Source: Dehalobacter sp. DCM (GTDB lineage Bacteria; Bacillota; Desulfitobacteriia; Desulfitobacteriales; Syntrophobotulaceae). Taken from it: a DNA stretch of 64,000 bases. Position 1 is the stretch's first letter. The number at the start of each line of letters is the position of its first letter. The position numbers and the translations under genes were made by a program. Location of the stretch: assembly GCF_024972775.1 (NCBI RefSeq), contig NZ_CP092282.1:744001-808000 (forward strand). Reading direction: 5' to 3'. Under the pieces are notes generated by a model. It searched no databases. It had not been told where the DNA came from and saw nothing but the letters and a program-made list of their open reading frames with translations. This document shows, piece after piece, positions 11,045-21,749 of this stretch.

Positions 11045-13123
11045 GTGGCAAGGCAAGTTCCCTTGGAGAAAACTCGGAATATCGGTATCATGGCCCATAT
11101 TGATGCTGGAAAGACCACAACAACAGAGCGCATTTTGTTTTACACTGGCCGCGTTCATAAAATCGGTGAAGTACATGATGGTGCAGCGACTATGGACTGG
11201 ATGGTTCAGGAGCAGGAACGTGGTATCACCATTACCTCTGCTGCTACTACCTGTCAATGGAACGGGCACAATATTAACATCATCGATACACCCGGACACG
11301 TTGATTTTACAGTTGAAGTTGAACGCTCGTTGCGTGTTCTTGATGGTGCTGTTGCTGTATTCTGTTCGGTTGGCGGTGTTGAACCTCAATCAGAGACAGT
11401 ATGGCGCCAAGCCGACAAATATGGGGTACCCCGTATCGCCTATATCAATAAGATGGACAGAGTTGGGGCGGATTTTTTCCGTGGAGTCTCCATGATTGTT
11501 GATCGATTGGGATCCAATCCTGTTCCTATCCAAATTCCGATCGGTGCGGAAGATAAGTTTATAGGTTTTATTGATTTAGTTACCATGAAAGCAACTGTTT
11601 ACACCGACGACCTTGGAACCGCGAGTGACACCAGTGATATTCCTGCTGATCTGCTAGAACTCGCTCAGGAATATCGCGAAAAACTCCTCGAAGCAGTTTC
11701 CGATGTCGACGAAGAAATCATGATGAAATTTCTTGAGGGCGGAGAAATTACAGAGCAAGAGATCAAACGGGCGATCCGTATCGGTACTATCGGTTTGAAA
11801 TTCATTCCGGTACTTTGTGGGTCATCCTTTAAAAACAAAGGCGTACAGCCTTTGCTTGATGCTGTCGTGGATTATATGCCCTCACCTCTCGATGTTCCTG
11901 CTATTCAGGGTGTCAATCCGGATACCGGTGAAGAGGATGTTCGTAACTCGGACGACAATGCACCGTTTTCTGCGCTGGCATTTAAGATTATGGCCGATCC
12001 TTATGTCGGGAAACTCACTTTTTTCCGGGTTTATTCCGGGACATTGAGTGCGGGTACGTATATTACGAACTCGACGAAAGGCAAGAAGGAAAGAATTGGT
12101 CGAATCCTTCGGATGCACGCGAATCACCGTGAAGATGTGGATGAAGTCCGGGCCGGCGATATCGCCGCCGCTGTCGGGATCAAAGAAGTCAGCACCGGTG
12201 ATACCCTGTGCGATGAAAAGAGCAGGATTATTCTTGAATCCATGGTGTTCCCCGAACCGGTTATCCATATCGCCATTGAGCCCAAGACCAAGGCCGATCA
12301 GGAGAAACTTGGCGGATCACTGGCCAAGCTGGCAGAAGAAGATCCGACGTTTAAAATGCGGACAGACGAAGAAACCGGGCAGACCATTATATCCGGGATG
12401 GGCGAGCTCCATCTTGAGATTATCGTTGACAGACTGCAGAGAGAATTCAAAGTAGACTGCAATGTAGGCCGTCCTCAGGTTGCTTATAAAGAATCGATCC
12501 GCAAATCGGTCAAAGCCGAAGGTAAATATGTCCGTCAGTCCGGCGGACGCGGACAGTATGGTCATTGCTGGGTTGAATTCGAACCCCTCGAACAGGGCAC
12601 AGGTTATGTATTTGAAAGTAAAATCGTCGGCGGTGTTATTCCTAAAGAATACATCTCCCCGATCGGCGCAGGCATCGAAGAGGCCCTGCAAAATGGTATA
12701 CTTGCCGGATATCCGGTTCTGGATATCAAAGCAACCGTTGTAGACGGATCCTACCATGATGTTGACTCTTCGGAAATGGCCTTCAAAATTGCCGGTTCAA
12801 TGGCCTTTAAAGCCGCTGCTTCCAAAGCAGATCCGTGTATCCTCGAGCCTACGATGAAGGTGGAAGTCACTGTACCGGAAGAGTATATGGGTGACGTTAT
12901 GGGTGATTTGAACTCACGCCGAGGCAGAATCGAAGGGATGGAAGCACGTTCGGGCGCCCAGATCATCCGGGCCTTTGTACCGCTTTCAGAAATGTTTGGT
13001 TATGCCACAGAATTGCGTTCCCGTACTCAAGGCAGGGGCGTTTACAGCATGCAGTTTGACCACTATGATGAAGTGCCCAAAAATATCGCCGAAGGCATCA
13101 TCGCCAAGCGGCAGGGGGCTTAG
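11045..13123 (+). CDS. fusA: Elongation factor G
   Basis: 692-residue translocase GTPase. GTG 11045 is the start; a GGAGAAAGG site lies about 12 bases upstream. G-domain motifs are intact: [14 protein letters not shown] (P-loop), the G2 region [17 protein letters not shown] (G3) and NKMDR (G4), followed by domains II-V ending [18 protein letters not shown]. It has the length of the housekeeping EF-G rather than a ribosome-protection paralogue, and it sits in its ancestral place between rpsG and tuf. Confidence 0.98.
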   Translation: MARQVPLEKTRNIGIMAHIDAGKTTTTERILFYTGRVHKIGEVHDGAATMDWMVQEQERGITITSAATTCQWNGHNINIIDTPGHVDFTVEVERSLRVLDGAVAVFCSVGGVEPQSETVWRQADKYGVPRIAYINKMDRVGADFFRGVSMIVDRLGSNPVPIQIPIGAEDKFIGFIDLVTMKATVYTDDLGTASDTSDIPADLLELAQEYREKLLEAVSDVDEEIMMKFLEGGEITEQEIKRAIRIGTIGLKFIPVLCGSSFKNKGVQPLLDAVVDYMPSPLDVPAIQGVNPDTGEEDVRNSDDNAPFSALAFKIMADPYVGKLTFFRVYSGTLSAGTYITNSTKGKKERIGRILRMHANHREDVDEVRAGDIAAAVGIKEVSTGDTLCDEKSRIILESMVFPEPVIHIAIEPKTKADQEKLGGSLAKLAEEDPTFKMRTDEETGQTIISGMGELHLEIIVDRLQREFKVDCNVGRPQVAYKESIRKSVKAEGKYVRQSGGRGQYGHCWVEFEPLEQGTGYVFESKIVGGVIPKEYISPIGAGIEEALQNGILAGYPVLDIKATVVDGSYHDVDSSEMAFKIAGSMAFKAAASKADPCILEPTMKVEVTVPEEYMGDVMGDLNSRRGRIEGMEARSGAQIIRAFVPLSEMFGYATELRSRTQGRGVYSMQFDHYDEVPKNIAEGIIAKRQGA

Positions 13124-13215
13124 TAAATAAGCTGCACTTAGCCTGTAGGAAGAATAACGCTTTCTGCAGACGAAAAAATTAAAAAGGTATAAATTTTTTT
13201 AAGGAGTGAAACAAA

Positions 13216-14418
13216 ATGGGTAAACAAAAATTTGACCGCACCAAACCTCACGTTAACGTTGGAACAATTGGCCACGTTGACCATGGTAAAACGACCACGA
13301 CTGCTGCGATTACATTTGTATTGTCTAAGGTAGGTGGCGCAGTCGCTACTGCTTTCGATCAAATCGACAAAGCACCTGAAGAGCGTGAGCGTGGCATCAC
13401 CATTTCCACAGCCCACGTTGAGTATGAAACAGCTAACAGACACTATGCGCACGTTGACTGCCCAGGCCACGCTGACTATGTTAAAAACATGATCACCGGT
13501 GCTGCCCAGATGGACGGCGCTATCCTGGTTGTTTCCGCTGCTGACGGCCCGATGCCGCAGACGCGTGAGCATATCCTCTTAGCCCGTCAGGTAGGTGTAC
13601 CTTACATCGTTGTATGGCTTAACAAAGTTGACATGGTAGATGATCCGGAACTTCTCGAACTGGTTGAAATGGAAGTTCGTGAACTGTTAAGCGAATATGA
13701 ATTCCCCGGTGATGACATTCCTGTAGTTCCCGGTTCCGGCTTAAAAGCTCTGGAATGCGGCTGCGGACAGAGAGACTGCGAATGGTGTGGCAAGATCTGG
13801 AATCTGATGGATGCTGTTGACAGCTATGTACCAGAGCCGGAGCGTGCTATTGATAAACCGTTCCTGATGCCTGTAGAAGATGTATTCACAATTACCGGAC
13901 GTGGTACGGTTGCTACCGGCCGTGTTGAGCGTGGTATCCTTAAAGTCGGCGACGAAATCGAAATCGTCGGCATGACAGAAAAACCCCGCAAAACTGTTTG
14001 CACAGGCGTTGAAATGTTCCGTAAATTACTCGATCAGGCTCAGGCCGGTGACAACATCGGTGCGCTGCTCCGCGGTGTTGAGCGTAAAGACATCGAGCGT
14101 GGTCAGGTTCTGGCGAAACCAGCCAGCATCAAACCGCACACCAAATTTACCGGAGAAGTTTACATTCTGAGTAAAGAAGAAGGCGGACGTCATACACCGT
14201 TCTTTAATAACTACCGTCCTCAGTTCTACTTCAGAACCACAGACGTTACCGGTGTGATCAAACTGCCGGAAGGCGTTGAAATGATTATGCCTGGTGACCG
14301 CGTCACGATTGAATGCGAACTGATTACGCCAATTGCTATGGATGAAGGACTTCGTTTCGCTATCCGTGAAGGCGGACGTACCGTTGGATCCGGCGTTGTA
14401 GCCAAAGTTGTTGAATAA
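13216..14418 (+). CDS. tuf: Elongation factor Tu with a four-cysteine loop
   Basis: 400-residue EF-Tu, the GTPase that carries aminoacyl-tRNA to the ribosome. ATG 13216 follows AAGGAGTG. G motifs [16 protein letters not shown] and NKVD are intact, as are domains II and III. Odd: at residues 181-191, where typical EF-Tu has a short Gly/Asp/Trp/Lys loop after LKALE, this protein has [11 protein letters not shown], giving Cys 181, 183, 188 and 191 in a CxC-x4-CxxC pattern that could bind a metal. I recall similar loops in Desulfitobacterium-type EF-Tu, but that is memory, not a search. Confidence 0.98.
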   Translation: MGKQKFDRTKPHVNVGTIGHVDHGKTTTTAAITFVLSKVGGAVATAFDQIDKAPEERERGITISTAHVEYETANRHYAHVDCPGHADYVKNMITGAAQMDGAILVVSAADGPMPQTREHILLARQVGVPYIVVWLNKVDMVDDPELLELVEMEVRELLSEYEFPGDDIPVVPGSGLKALECGCGQRDCEWCGKIWNLMDAVDSYVPEPERAIDKPFLMPVEDVFTITGRGTVATGRVERGILKVGDEIEIVGMTEKPRKTVCTGVEMFRKLLDQAQAGDNIGALLRGVERKDIERGQVLAKPASIKPHTKFTGEVYILSKEEGGRHTPFFNNYRPQFYFRTTDVTGVIKLPEGVEMIMPGDRVTIECELITPIAMDEGLRFAIREGGRTVGSGVVAKVVE

Positions 14419-14432
14419 TATGGTTTGCTGAT

Positions 14433-14560
14433 AGCCGAAATGGGGAGCTGCCAGAGGAGAATCAAAGCAGCTTCCCTTCCGGCGCTTATCGCCAGTTTGA
14501 TATGTCAGATTTTACGCAAAAGGTTGCTGCCTGCAGTGACTCCGCTGCAGAGCAGGGAAT
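14433..14560 (+). other. Structured spacer between tuf and rpsJ
   Basis: This non-coding spacer can form two consecutive hairpins: one from GCCGAAATGGGGAGCTGC to GCAGCTTCCCTTCCGGC (about 14434-14485), and one from CTGCCTGCAG to CTGCAGAGCAG (about 14526-14556). No T-run follows the first, so it is not a clear terminator. It may be a processing site or a leader of the S10 operon; I cannot assign it to a named family. Confidence 0.4.
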
Positions 14561-14610
14561 TTTTGCGCTCATCGCCTGTATAACAGGCACAAAATTTAGG
14601 AGGTATAATC

Positions 14611-14916
14611 ATGAATCAAAAAATCAGAATCAGACTCAAGGCTTTTGATCACAAGACATTAGATCAGTCGGCAGAAAGAATTGTTGATACGGCGAAGAGA
14701 ACGGGTGCCAGTGTTAACGGCCCGATTCCGCTGCCAACAGAAAAAAGTATTTACACCATTCTGCGTTCTCCACACGTGAATAAGGATTCCCGCGAGCAGT
14801 TTGAAATGCGGACTCATAAGAGATTGATCGATATCATTGATCCGACATCAAAAACCGTTGATGCATTGATGCGCTTAGATCTTCCCTCTGGTGTAGATAT
14901 CGAAATTAAATTATAA
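14611..14916 (+). CDS. rpsJ: 30S ribosomal protein S10
   Basis: 101-residue S10 (NusE), a 30S head protein that also joins NusB in transcription antitermination. ATG 14611 follows TAGGAGG by 8 bases. Conserved [26 protein letters not shown] and [39 protein letters not shown] are present. First gene of the S10-spc block, 192 bases downstream of tuf. Confidence 0.98.
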   Translation: MNQKIRIRLKAFDHKTLDQSAERIVDTAKRTGASVNGPIPLPTEKSIYTILRSPHVNKDSREQFEMRTHKRLIDIIDPTSKTVDALMRLDLPSGVDIEIKL

Positions 14917-14942
14917 TTCTACTGGTATTTGCCAAACATTTG

Positions 14943-14951
14943 TGGTATAAT
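14943..14951 (+). promoter_or_regulatory. Extended -10 promoter before rplC
   Basis: TGG-TATAAT at 14943-14951 is a consensus extended -10 element in the 168-base gap between rpsJ and rplC; no good -35 lies 17 bases upstream, which extended -10 promoters can tolerate. The following leader contains a small GC hairpin (CACCCGGGGGTG near 14973). Suggests a secondary start inside the S10 operon. Confidence 0.55.
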
Positions 14952-15084
14952 AGATATGTTTGTGGCGCGAAACACCCGGGGGTGTGGAACATCCGGGGAA
15001 TCGCAGTTGCACAGAAAATAAATTTATAACGCTATTGTGCTCCGTTTTGTGCGGTGCACTTCAAAGTGTCTAGGAGGTGGCGTC

Positions 15085-15714
15085 GTGTCTAGAGGAATTC
15101 TAGGAAGAAAAGTGGGTATGACCCAAATCTTTGCAGAAGACGGAAAGGTAATTCCGGTTACTGTCGTTCAGGCCGGTCCTTGCTTTGTTCTGCAGAAAAA
15201 AACAACAGCAACGGATGGGTATAATGCCATTCAGGTTGGGTATGACGAGAAAAGAGATAATCTCGCAACGAAGCCTGAGAAAGGTCATTTCAAGAAGTCC
15301 GGTATTAAAATTTTACGTTTTGTAAGAGAGTTTAAGACTGCAGATGTAGATTCTTATGAAATCGGTCAGGAGATCAAGGCGGATGTCTTTGCGGTAGGGG
15401 ATAAAGTCGATGTTGTCGGCACATCCAAAGGCAAAGGGTTTGCTGGGATGCATAAGCGTCACGGATCTCGCCGCGGTCCGATGGGTCATGGTTCCAAGTA
15501 TCATCATCGTACGGGTTCCATGGGCGCGAAAGGGCCGGCTCGTGTTTTTAAAGGAAGAAATTTACCTGGCCGCACAGGTGGCGAGCGTGTAACTGTTCAA
15601 AACCTGGAAGTCGTGCGGGTTGATACTGATAAAAACTATATCCTGGTCAGAGGATGTGTGCCAGGTGCTAAAAAGAGCCTGCTGATACTGAAAGAATCGG
15701 TAAAAGCGAAATAA
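15085..15714 (+). CDS. rplC: 50S ribosomal protein L3
   Basis: 209-residue L3, an early assembly protein near the peptidyl transferase centre. I choose GTG 15085 right after TAGGAGGTGGC; a longer frame from 15037 has no ribosome binding site and adds residues foreign to L3. [15 protein letters not shown] at the N-terminus and the central [23 protein letters not shown] loop that reaches the active centre are diagnostic. Confidence 0.97.
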   Translation: MSRGILGRKVGMTQIFAEDGKVIPVTVVQAGPCFVLQKKTTATDGYNAIQVGYDEKRDNLATKPEKGHFKKSGIKILRFVREFKTADVDSYEIGQEIKADVFAVGDKVDVVGTSKGKGFAGMHKRHGSRRGPMGHGSKYHHRTGSMGAKGPARVFKGRNLPGRTGGERVTVQNLEVVRVDTDKNYILVRGCVPGAKKSLLILKESVKAK

Positions 15715-15737
15715 TTCGCCGGAAAGGAGGATATGCA

Positions 15738-16370
15738 ATGCCTAAGGTACAAGTTGTAAATATGCAGGGATCTCCTGTTGAAGAAATTGAATTAAATGAG
15801 TTGATTTTCGGGATCGAACCCAATAACAGCGTTATGCACTCTGCTGTTGTTGCTCAGTTAGCCAATGCCAGGGTTGGTACTCAATCCGCATTAACCCGGA
15901 GCGAAGTACGGGGCGGCGGACGCAAACCATGGAGACAAAAAGGTACTGGCCGTGCGAGAGCCGGTACGATTCGTTCTCCCCTTTGGAGAGGCGGCGGTAT
16001 CGTTTTTGCACCGAAACCGAGAGATTACAGCAAAAAGCTTCCCAAAAAAGTAAAAAGGCTGGCGCTGTGCTCCGCACTGTCCAGCAAGGTTATTGACAAC
16101 AGCCTGATTGTCGTTGATCAAATTAGCTTTGAAAAGCCAAAAACCAAAGAAATGGTCAAAATGCTTGAAGCGCTTAAAGTCAGTAAAAAAGCGATGGTTG
16201 TTTTAGAAGGCTGCGACGAAAACAATGTGATGACTTCAGCACGCAACATTGAAGGTGTCATTATCTCTCGTGCTGATACGTTAAATGTTGTTGATCTTTT
16301 GAAATATGATTATGTCGTATTTACGAAGGCGGCTGTGATGAAGACTGAGGAGGTGCTGAGCAATGCGTGA
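15738..16370 (+). CDS. rplD: 50S ribosomal protein L4
   Basis: 210-residue L4, which lines the exit tunnel through its basic loop (SEVRGGGRKPWRQKGTGRAR, near residue 56). ATG 15738 follows GGAAAGGAGG. It overlaps the start of rplW by 8 bases, implying translational coupling. In enteric bacteria L4 represses the S10 operon; that mechanism is not assumed here. Confidence 0.97.
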   Translation: MPKVQVVNMQGSPVEEIELNELIFGIEPNNSVMHSAVVAQLANARVGTQSALTRSEVRGGGRKPWRQKGTGRARAGTIRSPLWRGGGIVFAPKPRDYSKKLPKKVKRLALCSALSSKVIDNSLIVVDQISFEKPKTKEMVKMLEALKVSKKAMVVLEGCDENNVMTSARNIEGVIISRADTLNVVDLLKYDYVVFTKAAVMKTEEVLSNA

Positions 16371-16650
16371 TGCACGTGACGTTCTGATTCGACCGGTCGT
16401 TTCTGAGAAATCTGTCGGATTGGTTGAAGAAAATAAATACTCCTTCTGGGTTAGCACGGCTGCAAATAAGATTGAAATTAAAGCTGCTGTTGAAAAGATG
16501 TTTAAAGTCAAAGTTGCTGACGTTCATACCATGAAGGTAGTTGGAAAAGAAAAACGCCAGGGCCGTTATGTTGGCAAGACTCCGGATAGGAAAAAGGCCA
16601 TCGTGACTTTACAGCCTGGCAACAAAATCGAAGGATTTGCAGGTCTGTAA
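16363..16650 (+). CDS. rplW: 50S ribosomal protein L23
   Basis: 95-residue L23 at the tunnel exit, the docking site for trigger factor and SRP. ATG 16363 lies inside the rplD 3' end after TGAGGAGGTG. Visible: [11 protein letters not shown] at the N-terminus and the [34 protein letters not shown] hairpin. Normal bacterial length. Confidence 0.97.
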   Translation: MRDARDVLIRPVVSEKSVGLVEENKYSFWVSTAANKIEIKAAVEKMFKVKVADVHTMKVVGKEKRQGRYVGKTPDRKKAIVTLQPGNKIEGFAGL

Positions 16651-16667
16651 GCAAAGGAGGGAAAGTA

Positions 16668-17495
16668 ATGCCAATTAAATCATACAAACCAACATCACCT
16701 GGACGCAGACAGATGACTGCGCTCACGTATGAGGAGATAACCAGGACAGAACCTGAACGTTCCCTTCTCGCTCCCCTGCGCAGAAAGGGCGGAAGGAATA
16801 ACGAAGGCCGTCTGACGATTCGTCATCAGGGCGGCGGTCATAAAAGACGCTACCGTCTGATTGATTTCAAACGGAATAAAGATGGCATACCGGCCAGAGT
16901 GGCCAGCATCGAGTACGATCCGAACCGTTCCGCAAATATCGCTCTTCTGAACTACGCCGACGGTTTCAAAACGTATATCATTGCACCAAACGGTGTGAAG
17001 GTTGGTCAGGAAATCGAAAGTGGTGAAAAGGCCGATATCAAAATCGGTAACACGTTGAAGCTTAAAAACATACCGGTCGGTACGCTTATTCACAACATCG
17101 AAATGAAACCGGGAAAAGGCGGTCAGCTCGTACGCTCTGCAGGTGCTTCGGCCCAGCTGATGGCGAAAGAGGGCAGTTATGCGACACTTAGACTTCCTTC
17201 GGGTGAAATGAGAATGATCCATATCGAGTGCCGGGCTACCATTGGTCAAGTCGGTAACCTCGATTACGAAAATGTCACCATTGGTAAAGCCGGAAGAAAC
17301 CGCTGGCTGGGAATTCGTCCGACGGTTCGTGGTTCTGTTATGAACCCGGTAGACCATCCCCACGGTGGTGGTGAGGGACGTAACCCGATCGGGCGTAATC
17401 CGGTCACTCCTTGGGGTAAACCTGCCCTTGGGGCAAAGACCCGCAAGAAGAAAAACCAGAGCAATCGATTTATTGTAAAGCGTAGAGATAAGTAG
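16668..17495 (+). CDS. rplB: 50S ribosomal protein L2
   Basis: 275-residue L2, essential for subunit joining and peptidyl transfer. ATG 16668 follows AAAGGAGGG. The functionally critical histidine region is present as [28 protein letters not shown] near residue 225, preceded by a normal SH3/OB core. Basic C-terminal tail [19 protein letters not shown]. Confidence 0.98.
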   Translation: MPIKSYKPTSPGRRQMTALTYEEITRTEPERSLLAPLRRKGGRNNEGRLTIRHQGGGHKRRYRLIDFKRNKDGIPARVASIEYDPNRSANIALLNYADGFKTYIIAPNGVKVGQEIESGEKADIKIGNTLKLKNIPVGTLIHNIEMKPGKGGQLVRSAGASAQLMAKEGSYATLRLPSGEMRMIHIECRATIGQVGNLDYENVTIGKAGRNRWLGIRPTVRGSVMNPVDHPHGGGEGRNPIGRNPVTPWGKPALGAKTRKKKNQSNRFIVKRRDK

Positions 17496-17516
17496 TAAGC
17501 GAAAGGAGACCTCATA

Positions 17517-17798
17517 ATGGGCAGATCTCTAAAAAAGGGACCGTTTGTCGAAGTTCGTCTGCTGCAACGGATCGAAGATATGAATAAGAGTGGCGAAAAA
17601 AGAGTATTAAAAACGTGGTCCAGACGTTCCACCATTTTCCCGCAGATGATCGGTCATACGATCGCGGTTCATGACGGAAGGAAACACGTACCGGTATATG
17701 TTACTGAAGATATGGTTGGACACAAACTTGGTGAGTTTGCAATGACCCGGACGTATAAAGGACATGCCGGAAGCGAAAAATCGAGCGGCTTACGCTAG
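17517..17798 (+). CDS. rpsS: 30S ribosomal protein S19
   Basis: 93-residue S19 in the 30S head, near the A-site finger. ATG 17517 follows GAAAGGAGACC. Begins [15 protein letters not shown] and ends with [17 protein letters not shown], both diagnostic. Lies 21 bases after rplB and 20 bases before rplV. Confidence 0.97.
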   Translation: MGRSLKKGPFVEVRLLQRIEDMNKSGEKRVLKTWSRRSTIFPQMIGHTIAVHDGRKHVPVYVTEDMVGHKLGEFAMTRTYKGHAGSEKSSGLR

Positions 17799-17818
17799 TT
17801 GAGAGGAGGTAAAGAAAA

Positions 17819-18160
17819 ATGGAAACAAAAGCAGTAGCTAAATTTATCCGTATCTCTCCTCGCAAGGTGCGCCTGGTTGTCGATTTGATTCGCGGCAAAA
17901 AGGTCGAAGAAGCAATGGCGATCCTCAAATTTACACCGAACATCTCCGCTGAGCCGGTGAGCAAGGTACTCAGATCTGCAGTTGCCAATGCTGAACACAA
18001 CCTGGAAATGAGTCCGGATGATCTATTTGTTACCAAAGTATTCGTTGATCAGGGACCAACCTTGAAACGTATCATGCCCAGAGCGCAGGGTAGAGCTGAC
18101 AGGATTCGTAAACGGACCAGTCACATTACCGTTGTTGTCGGGGATAAGAAGGAGGATTAG
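17819..18160 (+). CDS. rplV: 50S ribosomal protein L22
   Basis: 113-residue L22, whose long beta hairpin lines the exit tunnel and is a macrolide-resistance site. ATG 17819 follows GAGAGGAGG. Conserved [20 protein letters not shown] and the tunnel hairpin [30 protein letters not shown] show no deletion or duplication. Confidence 0.97.
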   Translation: METKAVAKFIRISPRKVRLVVDLIRGKKVEEAMAILKFTPNISAEPVSKVLRSAVANAEHNLEMSPDDLFVTKVFVDQGPTLKRIMPRAQGRADRIRKRTSHITVVVGDKKED

Positions 18161-18167
18161 ACTAAGC

Positions 18168-18827
18168 ATGGGTCAAAAAGTTAATCCCAAAGGTCTTCGT
18201 ATTGGCATTATCCGTTCCTGGGAAGGCCGCTGGTATGCTGATAAAAATTACAGTGAGCTCCTTCACGAAGACTTAAAGATTCGAAAATTTGTTATCGAAA
18301 AACTCCAACAAGCCGGAGTGCCTAAAGTAGAAATAGAACGTGCTGCAAACCGGGTCAAAGTCTCTGTACATGCTGCCAAACCGGGTATCGTTATCGGACG
18401 TGGCGGGGCAGAAGTAGAAAACCTGCGTAAAGCACTGGAAGTAATGACCGGTAAACAAGTTGCAGTCAATATTGTTGAAATCAAAAAACCTGAACTGGAT
18501 GCCAAACTCGTTGCTGACAGTGTTGCACAGCAGCTGGAGAAACGTATCTCCTTCCGTAGAGCAATGAAGCAGACCGTGGGTCGTACCATGCGTTCCGGCG
18601 CTCAGGGAATCAAGATTTCCTGCAGCGGACGCTTAGGCGGTGCGGAAATTGCGCGTACCGAGTGGTATAACGAAGGCAAAGTGCCGCTTCATACTCTGCG
18701 CGCGGATATCGACTATGGATTTTCTGAAGCCAATACCACGTATGGCAAAATTGGCGTAAAAGTATGGATCTACCGTGGAGAAGTTCTTCCGACCAAGAAG
18801 GCAGTCCAGGAGGAAGGAGGAGTATAA
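18168..18827 (+). CDS. rpsC: 30S ribosomal protein S3
   Basis: 219-residue S3 at the mRNA entry channel, part of the ribosomal helicase. ATG 18168 follows AAGGAGG; an earlier in-frame start at 18132 would overlap rplV and lacks support. [20 protein letters not shown], the KH-domain GXXG loop ([10 protein letters not shown]) and the C-terminal [16 protein letters not shown] are present. Confidence 0.97.
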   Translation: MGQKVNPKGLRIGIIRSWEGRWYADKNYSELLHEDLKIRKFVIEKLQQAGVPKVEIERAANRVKVSVHAAKPGIVIGRGGAEVENLRKALEVMTGKQVAVNIVEIKKPELDAKLVADSVAQQLEKRISFRRAMKQTVGRTMRSGAQGIKISCSGRLGGAEIARTEWYNEGKVPLHTLRADIDYGFSEANTTYGKIGVKVWIYRGEVLPTKKAVQEEGGV

Positions 18828-18828
18828 A

Positions 18829-19281
18829 ATGCTAGTACCAACCAGAGTAAAGCATCGTAAACAACATCGTCCCAGCTTAAAAGGAACAGCCCAAAAGGGC
18901 AACAAGGTTGCTTACGGTGAGTATGGACTCATGGCTCTCGAAAGTGCTTGGATCACCAATCGTCAGATTGAGGCAGCACGTATTGCAATGACCCGTTACA
19001 TCAAACGTGGCGGTAAAGTATGGATAAATATCTTCCCCGACAGGCCGATTACGGCAAAACCTGCTGAAACCAGAATGGGAAGCGGAAAAGGTACTCCCGA
19101 GTACTGGATTGCAGTCGTAAAACCGAACCGGGTCATGTTTGAACTGGCCGGGGTTTCTGAGGAAGTTGCCCGCGAAGCATTAAGACTCGCAATGCATAAA
19201 CTTCCAATAAAATGCAAGTTCGTCCGTAAAGAGGATCAGGTCGGAGAACAGGCTGGAGGTGGCGTAGATGGCGAAGAATAA
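18829..19281 (+). CDS. rplP: 50S ribosomal protein L16
   Basis: 150-residue L16 near the A-site tRNA elbow. ATG 18829 sits one base after the rpsC stop and follows [24 protein letters not shown] and [23 protein letters not shown] are diagnostic. The C-terminus is slightly extended by an acidic/Gly tail ([11 protein letters not shown]) that overlaps rpmC by 14 bases and supplies its ribosome binding site. Confidence 0.97.
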   Translation: MLVPTRVKHRKQHRPSLKGTAQKGNKVAYGEYGLMALESAWITNRQIEAARIAMTRYIKRGGKVWINIFPDRPITAKPAETRMGSGKGTPEYWIAVVKPNRVMFELAGVSEEVAREALRLAMHKLPIKCKFVRKEDQVGEQAGGGVDGEE

Positions 19282-19468
19282 AGATTTCCGTGACATGACC
19301 GATGAAGAGCTTCTGAAACAAGTTGACGGGTTGAAAACGGAATTATTCAATTTGCGTTTCCAAATGGCTACGGGACAGCTGGACAATCCGATGCGGATCA
19401 GAGAGGTTCGTAAAGGAATCGCCAGAGGCAAGACCATTCTCCGTGAGCGCGAGCTCAAGCGTGCTTAA
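19268..19468 (+). CDS. rpmC: 50S ribosomal protein L29
   Basis: 66-residue two-helix L29 near the tunnel exit. ATG 19268 lies within the end of rplP after TGGAGGTGG. Visible: [49 protein letters not shown], a standard L29. The 14-base overlap suggests translational coupling to L16. Confidence 0.96.
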   Translation: MAKNKDFRDMTDEELLKQVDGLKTELFNLRFQMATGQLDNPMRIREVRKGIARGKTILRERELKRA

Positions 19469-19490
19469 GGCAGGAAAGGAGGCAGAAACA

Positions 19491-19751
19491 TTGGAAAGAT
19501 CACAGCGTAAAACCCAATCTGGAAAAGTTGTCAGCGACAAAATGGATAAGACCATCGTTGTCGTTGTTGAAACCCGTAAAAAGCACCCGATCTATCATAA
19601 GACGGTTAAAGTAACAAAAAAATACAAAGCGCATGATGAAAATAACGAGGCAAAAACAGGTGACACTGTCCTCATTATGGAAACCAGACCCTTAAGCAAA
19701 GAAAAGAATTGGCGTTTGGTAAAAGTAGTTGAGAAAGCAGTTGTTCTCTAA
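19491..19751 (+). CDS. rpsQ: 30S ribosomal protein S17
   Basis: 86-residue OB-fold S17 that binds 16S rRNA helix 11/20. TTG 19491 is chosen because it follows AAAGGAGGC at proper distance; the frame is open upstream to 19443 but would overlap rpm[24 protein letters not shown] and [30 protein letters not shown] are diagnostic. Confidence 0.96.
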   Translation: MERSQRKTQSGKVVSDKMDKTIVVVVETRKKHPIYHKTVKVTKKYKAHDENNEAKTGDTVLIMETRPLSKEKNWRLVKVVEKAVVL

Positions 19752-19794
19752 GATCTCGAGAATTTTAAGCAGCTAAGAAAGGAGGTTCCGCCCA

Positions 19795-20163
19795 ATGATT
19801 CAGGCTGAATCGACCCTTAAAGTGGGAGATAATACCGGTGCAAAGAAATTATTATGTATCCGTGTATTGGGTGGTTCTAAACGTCGTTACGCAACAATAG
19901 GTGATGTGATCGTTGCTGCTGTTAAAGAAGCAACACCAGGCGGCGTTGTCAAAAAAGGTGATGTTGTCAAAGCTGTTGTTGTTCGTACTAAGAAAGAAAT
20001 AAAAAGACCGGATGGTTCGTATATCCGTTTTTCCGAAAATGCCGCTGTCATCATCAAAGATGATAAAAGTCCGAAAGGTACGCGTATTTTTGGGCCGGTA
20101 GCCCGTGAACTCAGAGAAAAAGACTACATGAAAATTGTGTCGCTGGCACCGGAAGTACTCTAA
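19795..20163 (+). CDS. rplN: 50S ribosomal protein L14
   Basis: 122-residue L14 at the subunit interface, where the silencing factor RsfS binds. ATG 19795 follows [47 protein letters not shown] is diagnostic. Normal length. Confidence 0.98.
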   Translation: MIQAESTLKVGDNTGAKKLLCIRVLGGSKRRYATIGDVIVAAVKEATPGGVVKKGDVVKAVVVRTKKEIKRPDGSYIRFSENAAVIIKDDKSPKGTRIFGPVARELREKDYMKIVSLAPEVL

Positions 20164-20189
20164 TAAATCCGGACGGAGGTGAATGATAA

Positions 20190-20534
20190 ATGTCCGCCGA
20201 AAAAACAAAAGTGAACGTAAAAAAAGGCGATATGGTGATGGTTATTACCGGTAAGGATGCCGGGAAAAAAGGTAAAGTGCTCGAAGTCCTTCCGCAAAAA
20301 AGCAGAGTTGTGGTCGAAAAGGTCAACGTCGTTAAAAAGCACCAGAAACCGACCAAGGACAACCCTCAGGGCGGAATCATGGACAAAGAAGCGCCGATCC
20401 ATAGTTCAAATGTCATGTTGTTCTGTACAGAATGTAATTCTGTAACCAGAAAAAGTATAAAAGAGACCGGCGAAGGAAAAGTTCGCGTCTGTAAAAAATG
20501 CGGAAGCAATTTACCTGACGCAAATAAGAAGTAA
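20190..20534 (+). CDS. rplX: 50S ribosomal protein L24, zinc-ribbon form
   Basis: 114-residue L24, an assembly initiator with an N-terminal KOW motif ([23 protein letters not shown]). ATG 20190 follows GGAGGTG. The C-terminal half carries two CxxC pairs (FCTEC near residue 75 and VCKKCG near 101), so this is the cysteine-containing form that probably binds zinc; many Firmicutes L24 proteins lack one or both pairs. Confidence 0.96.
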   Translation: MSAEKTKVNVKKGDMVMVITGKDAGKKGKVLEVLPQKSRVVVEKVNVVKKHQKPTKDNPQGGIMDKEAPIHSSNVMLFCTECNSVTRKSIKETGEGKVRVCKKCGSNLPDANKK

Positions 20535-20555
20535 TTCTGGAAGGGAGGTACTCTG

Positions 20556-21095
20556 GTGGCCCGCTTAAAAGATTATTATAAAAATGAAATAACCCCGGCA
20601 CTGCAGAAGAATTTTAACTACACGAACGTGATGCAGACACCGAAGCTGGATAAAGTCGTGATCAATATCGGATTAGGGGAAGCGATTCAAAATCCGAAAG
20701 CGATTGACTCAGCTGTTGATGACATCATGACCATTACAGGACAAAAACCTGTGGTAACACGCGCCAAGAAGTCTATTGCTGCGTTTAAACTTCGTGCAGG
20801 AATGCCAATTGGAGTAAAGGTGACCTTAAGAGGTGACCGGATGTATGAGTTTGTTGACAGACTGATCAACGTTGCACTTCCTCGGGTAAGAGATTTTCAG
20901 GGAGTATCCGCTAAAGCCTTTGATGGAAGGGGTAATTACACCCTTGGTATCAAAGAACAGCTGATTTTCCCGGAAATCAATTTCGACAAGATCGATAAGC
21001 TCAGAGGTATGGATATTGTCTTCGTGACAACGGCGAAAACTGATGAAGAGGCAAAAGAACTTCTTAAGGGGTTCCGGATGCCATTCCGTGACTAG
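20556..21095 (+). CDS. rplE: 50S ribosomal protein L5
   Basis: 179-residue L5 binding 5S rRNA in the central protuberance. GTG 20556 follows AAGGGAGG. Diagnostic features: [31 protein letters not shown]-like segment ([14 protein letters not shown]), [16 protein letters not shown] and C-terminal [12 protein letters not shown]. Normal length. Confidence 0.97.
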   Translation: MARLKDYYKNEITPALQKNFNYTNVMQTPKLDKVVINIGLGEAIQNPKAIDSAVDDIMTITGQKPVVTRAKKSIAAFKLRAGMPIGVKVTLRGDRMYEFVDRLINVALPRVRDFQGVSAKAFDGRGNYTLGIKEQLIFPEINFDKIDKLRGMDIVFVTTAKTDEEAKELLKGFRMPFRD

Positions 21096-21115
21096 ATAAG
21101 AAGGAGGCTTAAACT

Positions 21116-21301
21116 ATGGCCAAGACGTCAATGAAAGTTCGTCAATCGCGCCAACCAAAATATAGTGTTCGCGCCCATAACCGCTGCAAGATATGTGGCC
21201 GTCCTCACGCTTATATGAGGAAATTTGGAATATGCAGGATATGCTTCAGAGAATTGGCTTACAAGGGCGAACTGCCCGGTATAACCAAGGCTAGCTGGTA
21301 A
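21116..21301 (+). CDS. rpsN: 30S ribosomal protein S14, type Z (zinc-binding)
   Basis: 61-residue short S14. The zinc-ribbon pairs CKIC and CRIC are present, the form used under zinc-replete conditions in Firmicutes. ATG 21116 follows AAGGAGGC. The C-terminus [18 protein letters not shown] is typical. Confidence 0.97.
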   Translation: MAKTSMKVRQSRQPKYSVRAHNRCKICGRPHAYMRKFGICRICFRELAYKGELPGITKASW

Positions 21302-21329
21302 GCATTATTGGAGAAAGGGGGAAAACCAA

Positions 21330-21731
21330 GTGTCAATAGTATCAGATCCTATCGCCGATTTCCTGACCAGGATCCGGAATGCCGGTATGGTTTATCACGA
21401 TAAAGTCGAAATACCTGCCTCTAGTATTAAGAAGGATTTGGCCGAACTGTTGAAACAGGAAGGCTTCATCAAGGATTATGAATATATTGATGATAGCAAG
21501 CAGGGGGTTCTGAGGTTATATCTCAAATATGGCCCCAACCGGGAAAGAGTCATCAGCGGACTGAAACGAATCAGTCGTCCCGGCCTGCGCGTATATGCAA
21601 AAAAAGACCAGATCCCGAAAGTATTGGGTGGTCTGGGAGTGGCTGTGATATCTACCTCCAAGGGCATTATGCCTGACCGAAAGGCTCGCACTGAAGGTTT
21701 GGGTGGAGAAGTCATCTGCTATATTTGGTAA
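21330..21731 (+). CDS. rpsH: 30S ribosomal protein S8
   Basis: 133-residue S8, a central-domain 16S rRNA binder that in E. coli represses the spc operon. GTG 21330 follows [34 protein letters not shown] and the C-terminal [22 protein letters not shown] are conserved. Confidence 0.97.
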   Translation: MSIVSDPIADFLTRIRNAGMVYHDKVEIPASSIKKDLAELLKQEGFIKDYEYIDDSKQGVLRLYLKYGPNRERVISGLKRISRPGLRVYAKKDQIPKVLGGLGVAVISTSKGIMPDRKARTEGLGGEVICYIW

Positions 21732-21749
21732 AGGATGGAGGTGTAGAAT

